From Solibacillus sp040274725 (GTDB lineage: Bacteria; Bacillota; Bacilli; Bacillales_A; Planococcaceae), in the NCBI GenBank assembly GCA_040274725.1, contig JBEMAQ010000001.1:496001-560000 (forward strand): a DNA stretch of 64,000 nt, given 5' to 3'. A program made the translations under genes and the position numbers. The notes below the pieces were generated by a model. That model saw only the letters and a program-made list of their open reading frames with translations, was not told the DNA's origin and did no database searches. Within the stretch, counting starts at the first letter, position 1; each line of letters starts with the position of its first letter. Positions 57,878 through 64,000 of this stretch are shown piece by piece.

Positions 57878-58848
57878 AACAACGCCTCCACTAACACTCC
57901 GATTAATGCTACTACTAAACCTGTAGACCAAAATACTAATACTACCTTCCATTCCGACCAACCTGATAATTCAAAGTGGTGATGGATTGGACTCATTTTA
58001 AAAATACGCTTTTTGCGTAGTTTAAAGCTTCCTACTTGTAAAATAACGGATAATGTTTCAATCACGAATACTAAACCGATTACTAAAAGAAGTAATTCTG
58101 ACTTTACTAATACGGAAATCATTGCGAGCGCTCCGCCAAGTGCAAGGGAACCTGTATCCCCCATAAATACTTTCGCTGGGTTGGCATTAAAAATTAAAAA
58201 GCCAAGTAGCGCGCCTGTTACCGCAAATGCAAATAATGCGATATCTGCCTGCCCATTAAATAACGCAATCACACCAAACGCCGCAAAGGCAATTGATGCC
58301 GTTCCTGATACAAGACCATCTAAGCCGTCTGTTAAGTTGACCGCGTTCGAGAAGCCGACTAACCAGAAAATTAAAAAGGCTACGTAAAATACGCCTAAAT
58401 CAATGGATACGTCCGTAAGTGGAATGGCAATCGCTGTATCAAATGTACCTAAACGCAATAATAGGAACGCTGCAATCGCAATGACGATTTGACCAATTAA
58501 TTTTTGGAGCGATGTCAGTCCTAAATTACGCTTAAAAATAACTTTAAGCCCGTCATCTAAAAAGCCAATGACTCCAAAGCCTACAAAGACTAATAATAAT
58601 ACGACCGTTTGTGTTGTAAATAATTCAAATATCAATCCAACGAGTATCGTCGTTAAAATGATTGATAGTACAAAGATGAGACCACCCATCGTCGGTGTAC
58701 CCGCTTTTTTCATGTGGGATTGTGGTCCCTCTTCTCGAATGCTTTGACCAAACTTTAATCTGCGTAGTACCGGAATTCCGATTGGCGCAAAAATGACAGT
58801 CAAAATGAATGACGACAGTAAAATCGTCATCGTTGTTGTAAGTGTCAT
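57874..58848 (-). CDS. mraY: Phospho-N-acetylmuramoyl-pentapeptide transferase
   Basis: Transfers phospho-MurNAc-pentapeptide to undecaprenyl phosphate, forming lipid I. 324 residues, ten membrane helices. Catalytic motifs are LDDGLKV near 104 with the Asp pair, NLTDGLDGL near 169 (Mg-binding Asp), and FMGDTGSLALGG near 227; HHHFELSGW lies near the C-terminus. It has its own promoter and AAAGGAG before the start. Confidence 0.97.
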   Translation of the reverse strand: MTLTTTMTILLSSFILTVIFAPIGIPVLRRLKFGQSIREEGPQSHMKKAGTPTMGGLIFVLSIILTTILVGLIFELFTTQTVVLLLVFVGFGVIGFLDDGLKVIFKRNLGLTSLQKLIGQIVIAIAAFLLLRLGTFDTAIAIPLTDVSIDLGVFYVAFLIFWLVGFSNAVNLTDGLDGLVSGTASIAFAAFGVIALFNGQADIALFAFAVTGALLGFLIFNANPAKVFMGDTGSLALGGALAMISVLVKSELLLLVIGLVFVIETLSVILQVGSFKLRKKRIFKMSPIHHHFELSGWSEWKVVLVFWSTGLVVALIGVLVEALL

Positions 58849-58896
58849 GTGAAATCTCCTTTAAATCTTCTTCAAATCTGTAAATCGTCCATCATT

Positions 58897-58925
58897 ATAA
58901 TAGTTGTTTTACTGTCATTTTTCAA
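58897..58925 (-). promoter_or_regulatory. Sigma-A promoter for mraY-murD
   Basis: Minus strand -35 TTGAAA (58925-58920), 17-base spacer, -10 TATTAT (58902-58897), five of six in each box. It lies in the 142-base gap where murE would be expected. Confidence 0.75.
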
Positions 58926-58990
58926 TTGTACCTCGGCAGAATACGCATCTATTTTATTCTTTACGTCCATTTTTTTATAAAACAACTCAT

Positions 58991-60919
58991 TTATTCCCCG
59001 AGAAATAAATGAATATGGTCTGTTTGCTCCATTAATTCATTTGCTTTTGGCATTTGTGACTGCACAACTTTGCCTTGTCCGTATAGCTCAATATGATATG
59101 GATACAGCTCTTTTGCGATTTCATCGGTAGACTTCCCGACAAAATTTGGCACGCGCTCTGTTACTGCGTCCCCCCATACATATTTGCGATCTACTTGCTC
59201 CGTCTGCTTTTCAATACCTAACACCGGTGCGCTATCCTCTATTATTTGCCCGACAATTGGTGCGGCGATTGTACTGCCAAAAACGAGCGTACTTTTCGGA
59301 TGATCAATCGCAACGTAGACGAGTAGCTGCGGATCATTCGCCGGTGCAAAGCCAATAAACGACACAATATAATCGCCGTCTTTGTAACGGCCATTTTCTA
59401 CCTTTTGAGCAGTACCGGTTTTCCCTGCAACACGCAACCCGTCACGGTAAGCCTGTCTACCAGAGCCGTTTGCAACAACGGATTCTAACGCCTGTCTTAC
59501 AAGCTCAGATGTCGACTCACTGACAACATTCCGCTTACTTTCTGGCACATTTTCAACAAACACTTCATTCGTTTGCTCATTGTAAATTTTCTTGACAACA
59601 TAGGGTGTATACAGCTGTCCACCGTTAATCGCGGCGGCTACTGCCTGCACCTGCTGAAGAGGTGTCACGGAAATCCCTTGCCCAAAAGAAGTCGTCGCAT
59701 GCTCAACAGGGCCAAATGCTTCCTCTGAAAATAAAATCCCACTCGCCTCACCCGCAATACCTGAGCCGGTCTTCTCACCAAAGCCAAAATCTTTAATATA
59801 GCGCATCAATTTTTCACGACCTACACGCTGTCCGAGTTCAATAAAACCTGGGTTGCATGAATTTTCGACCACCTGCAAAAACGTTTGATCTTTATGTCCC
59901 TCACGCTTCCAACAACGAAGGCGCGCACCTTCCACTAAGCTATAGCCCGCATCATGGAAATGATCCTCATGCAAATCGACAACGCCTTCCTCAAGCGCGG
60001 CGCTCAGTGTAATAATTTTGAATGTCGACCCCGGTTCGTACGCCATAAAGGCCGGCAAATTTCGATTATAGATTGTTGTATCAACTTGGCTAAATTTCAT
60101 TGGATTATATGTAGGATACGAAGCGAGTGCATAAATTTCACCGCTATTTGGATTCATCGCAACCGCCAATGCTTGATCAGCTCGGTAACGAATCATTGCC
60201 TGTGATAATTCTCGTTCGACGATTTTTTGAATATCTAGGTCAATTGACAAAGCGACTGTCGCCCCGTCAACACCATCACGCCACTCATCGTCGACATGTG
60301 CGAGTGAAGTACCCTTTGCGTCTGTAAAGAGCCGTATCGCCGCATCTGAGCCTGTTAACAGCTCATCATACGCATATTCAAGCCCAGCAAGCCCTTGATA
60401 ATCCGCCCCTGTAAAACCTAACAGCCTTGCAAGCAAATTACCGTACGGATAATGCCTAATATAATCAACACCTGTATAAAGACCCGTAATTTTCTTTTGC
60501 TGTAATTCGACAGCCTGCTCATAGGAAATATTTTTCCCTTCTGGTGCAAGCTTCACGAGCGATACACGCTGCTCGAGCTTTTGTATAATCTTTTCCTGCT
60601 CTACGCCGAGCACCTGTGCAATCTCACCGGCAACGGCTTGCTTATCCGCATTTTGTGCGGGCATAAAATAAAGCGTTGGTGCAAGCTTATTCGTCACAAT
60701 CACGTTACCGTGTCGGTCAACAATATCACCACGCTTTGTCGTAAACGGGATTTCACGGTCCCAGTTTTCCTTTGCCTTTATTGTCAATTCATCGTGCGCA
60801 ACGACTTGAATCATGACAAGCTTCCAAATAACCGCAACCCCAAATAAAAGAAATGCACTACTTAGCCAAACAAGCCGTTTTTTCGCTACGACCGATATCC
60901 ATCGCAAAACTCCCCACAC
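58991..60919 (-). CDS. spoVD: Sporulation class B penicillin-binding protein SpoVD
   Basis: Transpeptidase needed for spore cortex synthesis, working with SpoVE. About 642 residues: membrane helix (about 15-38), dimerisation domain (about 58-210), transpeptidase with the active-site Ser298 (PGSTFK), SCN at 354-356 and KTG near 506, then a single C-terminal PASTA domain (about 585-642). The single PASTA and the position after pbpB identify it as SpoVD. The annotated GTG start lies inside a hairpin stem; a TTG at 60907 is the alternative. Confidence 0.93.
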   Translation of the reverse strand: MWGVLRWISVVAKKRLVWLSSAFLLFGVAVIWKLVMIQVVAHDELTIKAKENWDREIPFTTKRGDIVDRHGNVIVTNKLAPTLYFMPAQNADKQAVAGEIAQVLGVEQEKIIQKLEQRVSLVKLAPEGKNISYEQAVELQQKKITGLYTGVDYIRHYPYGNLLARLLGFTGADYQGLAGLEYAYDELLTGSDAAIRLFTDAKGTSLAHVDDEWRDGVDGATVALSIDLDIQKIVERELSQAMIRYRADQALAVAMNPNSGEIYALASYPTYNPMKFSQVDTTIYNRNLPAFMAYEPGSTFKIITLSAALEEGVVDLHEDHFHDAGYSLVEGARLRCWKREGHKDQTFLQVVENSCNPGFIELGQRVGREKLMRYIKDFGFGEKTGSGIAGEASGILFSEEAFGPVEHATTSFGQGISVTPLQQVQAVAAAINGGQLYTPYVVKKIYNEQTNEVFVENVPESKRNVVSESTSELVRQALESVVANGSGRQAYRDGLRVAGKTGTAQKVENGRYKDGDYIVSFIGFAPANDPQLLVYVAIDHPKSTLVFGSTIAAPIVGQIIEDSAPVLGIEKQTEQVDRKYVWGDAVTERVPNFVGKSTDEIAKELYPYHIELYGQGKVVQSQMPKANELMEQTDHIHLFLGE

Positions 60920-60949
60920 CCCGTTTTACTATAACGTATGTGTGAGGAG
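60910..60949 (-). promoter_or_regulatory. Hairpin spanning the spoVD start region
   Basis: Minus-strand CTCCTCACAC (60949-60940) pairs with GTGTGGGGAG (60919-60910), one G-U pair, 20-base loop, followed by TTTT. It contains the spoVD GTG start and the GGGGAG that could serve as ribosome binding site. Either a leaky terminator after pbpB or a translational control. Confidence 0.5.
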
Positions 60950-60959
60950 CCTTTTCTAT
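60933..60959 (-). promoter_or_regulatory. Candidate sigma-E promoter for spoVD
   Basis: Minus strand ATA (60959-60957), 16-base spacer, CATACGTT (60940-60933), matching ATA-N16..18-CATAnnnT. Located in the 47-base gap before spoVD. A transcript starting here would lack the 5' arm of the hairpin described above. Confidence 0.4.
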
Positions 60960-60966
60960 TCGGTCA

Positions 60967-63174
60967 TTATTCAGCTAGTGTTTCTTCCGGCTCGCCTTCT
61001 ACCTCTGGAGGTGGAATGGTATACAGTTCTTTCGGTGTACGCAACTGCACAACAATTGGGCTATTATCTGAAATGGTTGTACCACCTGATACACTTTGGC
61101 TTTCAACATAACCCTCACCAATAATTTCAATTGGTAATTTAGACATCGTTTTATACACAAGTATGTTGCGTAGCGACCAGTTTTTAAATGTTGGTAACGT
61201 AATCGCACCCTCTGTTTTTAAGAACACCACGGAATCCTTGACGAGCATTGTACCTGCTTTCGGATACTGTGCTAAAATTTCGCCGCCTTCACCAATAATA
61301 ATCGGTTGCAAGCCATCATTTACGAGTGACACGGTTACGTCATCCGTTTGCTGCCCAACGATGTCTAAAAGTTCATGCGTTTGCACCTCAGCAACATCAG
61401 TTGGGTTGACATTTAAATATTTCAAGCTATTTTGCATCACCGATTTAAATACTTGTGATACAGGGTCTGCACCGATTTCAGAAGCACCAAGCTTTGGTTT
61501 CGCCACTGCGATATACATAATCAGCTGTGGATCATCGACAGGCGCCATTCCAAGGAAAGAATACAAGAACTCATTTTTCCCCCAAGCATAGCCGCGTCCA
61601 TTCGCATTTGGCATTTGCGCTGTACCCGTTTTTCCTGCTACCTCATAGCCTTCCATTTGGAATTTCTTCGCATTCCCGGCTTCCGCATAAATTGTTGACT
61701 TTAATAATTCACGTACAGTTGCGGCTGACGCCTCACTAATGGGCTCACCCTTTACAATCGGCTCAGAATCAAACGTCACCTCACCTGTATTCGGGTCAAT
61801 AATTTTATCAATGACATAGGGTTGCATCATTTTACCGCCATTTGCGACTGCTGTTAAGCCTTGAATCAGCTGAACAGGCGTTACCGTCGAGCCTTGTCCG
61901 TAAGATGTCGTTACTTTTTCAATCGGATTTGTGCTTAGTAATACGCCAGGTGCCTCATTCGGCAGATCAATCCCGGTCTTTTCACCAAATCCGAAGCGCT
62001 GTAAGTAATCGAACAATGTATCCGCACCCATAATTTCTAGCTGGTGGGCCATCGCTGTATTCGATGAACGCTGGAAGCCTTCTAAATACGTAATACGCCC
62101 CCACCCATATGTATTATGGTCACGAATTGTCCGGTCAAATAATGTGTATGAGCCTGATTGATACGTTGCATTCGGATGCCAATTACCTGAATCAACCGCT
62201 GCTGCTATCGTAAAGGTTTTGAGTGTCGAGCCCGGTTCAATGACGTTTTCGACCACATCATTTAGCCAGTTTGTATCGAGTCCCTCGCGCGTATCTGGAT
62301 TAAATGTTGGACGCTGCGTCATCGCCAAAATCTCGCCCGTTTTCGGATTGGCAACAACACCAACCATCGACTGCGGATTGTACTGCGCATTTACGCGCGT
62401 CATCGCATCCTCTAAAAAGTTTTGAATGGTTTTATCGAGCGTTAAATGAATTTCATCGCCATCTTTTGCAGGTTGCACTACCTTTTCAGCATTTGGCAAT
62501 AAATAATTGAACTTATCCGCTTGGAACTCATATTTACCATCTTCCCCGCTTAGCTGCTTATTATAAATGTATTCAAGCCCCATCCGTCCAACAACATTTG
62601 ATGTACCATCATCATTTGTTTCACGGATCGCAAACCCAATTAAATGTGCAGCAAATGAACCATTTGGATAATAACGTTTTTTATCGCTGACAAATAATAT
62701 TCCTGGCAATTTCAATTCCTCAATCGCGGTTTTCACCTCATGACTAATCCCGCGACCAGCTGAACCGAATTCTACTTGATACGTATTGCCACCTTTATTG
62801 AGGCGCTCATAAATTTTCGCTTCTTCCATTGGTAAATATTCGGCAAGCGCTCGTGCTGTACCTGCAATATCCACGACATGACGAGGCGTCTTACTCTTAC
62901 CGGTTGCCTTGTCGCTAATAACCGCAACAAGTCGGTAACTGAGTGTATCCTCTGCGATAATATTTTCATTTCGATCATATATTTTCCCACGATCCGCTGA
63001 AAGTACGCGCTGTCTTTCATACTTTGCAGCCGCCTGTACCGCAAGCTCTTGGCCCTCTACCTCACCCGTTGCCTGAATCGACACAATGCGTATATATAAT
63101 GTTAAAAAGAGCCCTCCAAATATGATAAACATGAAGAGGGCTCCTTTTTGGAAACGAAACTTTTTGTTTTTCAT
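60967..63174 (-). CDS. pbpB: Division-specific penicillin-binding protein 2B
   Basis: Class B transpeptidase of the division septum. 735 residues: membrane helix (about 13-33), N-terminal pedestal (about 50-240), transpeptidase with active-site PGSTLK near 311, SSN near 368 and KTG near 513, and two PASTA domains in the last 140 residues, typical of PBP2B. The acidic Pro/Glu C-terminus is unusual but short. It overlaps ftsL by four bases (ATGA). Confidence 0.95.
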   Translation of the reverse strand: MKNKKFRFQKGALFMFIIFGGLFLTLYIRIVSIQATGEVEGQELAVQAAAKYERQRVLSADRGKIYDRNENIIAEDTLSYRLVAVISDKATGKSKTPRHVVDIAGTARALAEYLPMEEAKIYERLNKGGNTYQVEFGSAGRGISHEVKTAIEELKLPGILFVSDKKRYYPNGSFAAHLIGFAIRETNDDGTSNVVGRMGLEYIYNKQLSGEDGKYEFQADKFNYLLPNAEKVVQPAKDGDEIHLTLDKTIQNFLEDAMTRVNAQYNPQSMVGVVANPKTGEILAMTQRPTFNPDTREGLDTNWLNDVVENVIEPGSTLKTFTIAAAVDSGNWHPNATYQSGSYTLFDRTIRDHNTYGWGRITYLEGFQRSSNTAMAHQLEIMGADTLFDYLQRFGFGEKTGIDLPNEAPGVLLSTNPIEKVTTSYGQGSTVTPVQLIQGLTAVANGGKMMQPYVIDKIIDPNTGEVTFDSEPIVKGEPISEASAATVRELLKSTIYAEAGNAKKFQMEGYEVAGKTGTAQMPNANGRGYAWGKNEFLYSFLGMAPVDDPQLIMYIAVAKPKLGASEIGADPVSQVFKSVMQNSLKYLNVNPTDVAEVQTHELLDIVGQQTDDVTVSLVNDGLQPIIIGEGGEILAQYPKAGTMLVKDSVVFLKTEGAITLPTFKNWSLRNILVYKTMSKLPIEIIGEGYVESQSVSGGTTISDNSPIVVQLRTPKELYTIPPPEVEGEPEETLAE

Positions 63175-63554
63175 TGTCCCGGCACTACCTTCACATTGTT
63201 CTCATTGAGTGTTAATCCGAGTTCTTTCGCCTTGTCCCAAATACGCTCATAAGTGGACAACTCACTTACACGTACTTTCAAGTCAACATTTTGATTGCTC
63301 ACTTCTTGAATTTCTGTTTCGATTTTTTGAATTTCCATACTCATCGTTTGAATTTCGCCTTGCGTGTGCAAGATTGAAACAGCAAAATAAGCGAAAACAA
63401 CAATAAACAGTAGAAACAAACATTTTTCAAAGAGTGTAAAGCGCTTTTTCGGCTGCTTTACGATCTCTTTACTTGGCTTAACTGAAGGTTGCGGTGGTTC
63501 GTACTGTGGCTGTTGCTGCGGCTGCATATACGGTTGTCTTACTCGAACTGCCAT
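63171..63554 (-). CDS. ftsL: Cell division protein FtsL
   Basis: Small bitopic division protein. 127 residues: a Gln/Pro-rich cytoplasmic N-terminus (about 1-35), a basic stretch, one membrane helix (about 47-66), and an extracytoplasmic leucine-zipper-like coiled-coil (about 68-105). In B. subtilis it complexes with DivIC, DivIB and PBP2B. Its start abuts the rsmH stop (TAAATG) and its stop overlaps pbpB. Identification rests on topology and position, since sequence is poorly conserved. Confidence 0.9.
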   Translation of the reverse strand: MAVRVRQPYMQPQQQPQYEPPQPSVKPSKEIVKQPKKRFTLFEKCLFLLFIVVFAYFAVSILHTQGEIQTMSMEIQKIETEIQEVSNQNVDLKVRVSELSTYERIWDKAKELGLTLNENNVKVVPGQ

Positions 63555-64000
63555 TTAACCACGTCCTTTATCGTTAATTTTTTCAGCAACGCGTAGCTTT
63601 GCTGAACGTGAACGATTATTCGCCTCTAACTCCTCTTCTGATGGTAAAATCGGTTTGCGTGTTATTAGCTTTAAAGTCGGCTTCATATGGTCTGGAATAA
63701 CCGGAAGTCCGTGTGGTAAGTCCGGTAATGAAGAAGCTTCCTTAAAAATCGTCTTTGTTAATCGGTCCTCAAGTGAGTGGAACGTAATCACACTAATACG
63801 ACCACCTACTTTTATTAACTCAATCGCCTCTGTTAATGAATCTTCTGCTGCACCTAACTCATCGTTGACAGCAATACGTACTGCCTGGAAAATACGCTTT
63901 GCAGGATGTCCGCCTTTGCGTCGTGCAGGTGCTGGAATGCCGTCTTTAATCAGTTCTACAAGCTGCGCTGTTGTTTCAATTGGCGCCTGCTCGCGTGCTT
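63555..64000 (-). CDS. rsmH: 16S rRNA m4C1402 methyltransferase RsmH (5' end beyond window)
   Basis: Methylates N4 of C1402 in 16S rRNA. The C-terminal 147 codons are present and the frame stays open to the window edge. Visible conserved segments are AREQAPIETTAQLVELI, HPAKRIFQAVRIAVNDEL and VGGRISVITFHSLEDR, then the RKPILPSEEELEANNRSRSA tail. First gene of the division cluster, formerly mraW; it abuts ftsL. Confidence 0.96.
   Translation of the reverse strand, partial: AREQAPIETTAQLVELIKDGIPAPARRKGGHPAKRIFQAVRIAVNDELGAAEDSLTEAIELIKVGGRISVITFHSLEDRLTKTIFKEASSLPDLPHGLPVIPDHMKPTLKLITRKPILPSEEELEANNRSRSAKLRVAEKINDKGRG

Overview
This window is chromosomal backbone of a spore-forming member of the Bacillales. 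Protein sequences and gene order match Bacillus subtilis closely. A Lysinibacillus/Solibacillus-type organism (Planococcaceae/Caryophanaceae) is my best guess from the look of the proteins, but I could not run a search. Sporulation capacity is shown by spoVM, sigE, sigG, spoIIGA, spoVD and spoVE. Apart from rpmB, rqcH and one gene remnant, everything is encoded on the minus strand, so the blocks below are read from high to low coordinates.

Layout in transcription order. (1) 64000-50072: division and cell-wall cluster: rsmH (cut by the window edge), ftsL, pbpB, spoVD, mraY, murD, spoVE/ftsW, divIB, two DUF881 genes, sbp, ftsA, ftsZ. (2) 49812-44022: spoIIGA-sigE-sigG, then ylmC, ylmE, sepF, ylmG, ylmH and divIVA. 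(3) 43998-40753: ileS behind an isoleucine T-box leader. (4) 40661-37270: azlCD and a FIST-domain/soluble chemoreceptor pair, not part of the usual B. subtilis order. (5) lspA and an RluD-type pseudouridine synthase, then a LysE-type exporter. (6) 34752-22802: complete pyrimidine operon pyrR-P-B-C-carA-carB-K-D-F-E with two PyrR attenuators. (7) rqcH (+), divergent from yicC-gmk-rpoZ and coaC-priA-def-fmt-rsmB-rlmN-prpC-prkC-rsgA-rpe-thiN-spoVM. (8) rpmB (+), a lipid-kinase gene remnant, yloU-fakA, sdaAB-sdaAA and recG (cut by the window edge).

Because the backbone is so conserved, the departures from it are the informative part. murE, murG and murB are absent from the division cluster. remA, ylmD and the CoaB half of coaBC are absent from their usual places. 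Two gene remnants (lipid kinase; chemoreceptor HAMP region) and two palindromic intergenic elements are present, one of them inside the ileS leader. Regulation is readable in several places: PyrR binding loops with mutually exclusive hairpins, an Ile T-box, a candidate Spo0A-type spoIIG promoter with two TGTCG boxes 20 bases apart, and candidate sporulation-sigma promoters before spoVM, spoVD and sigG. I found no CRISPR array, tRNA, rRNA, prophage or insertion sequence, and no clearly new multi-gene system. The FIST/chemoreceptor operon is the least characterised functional unit.
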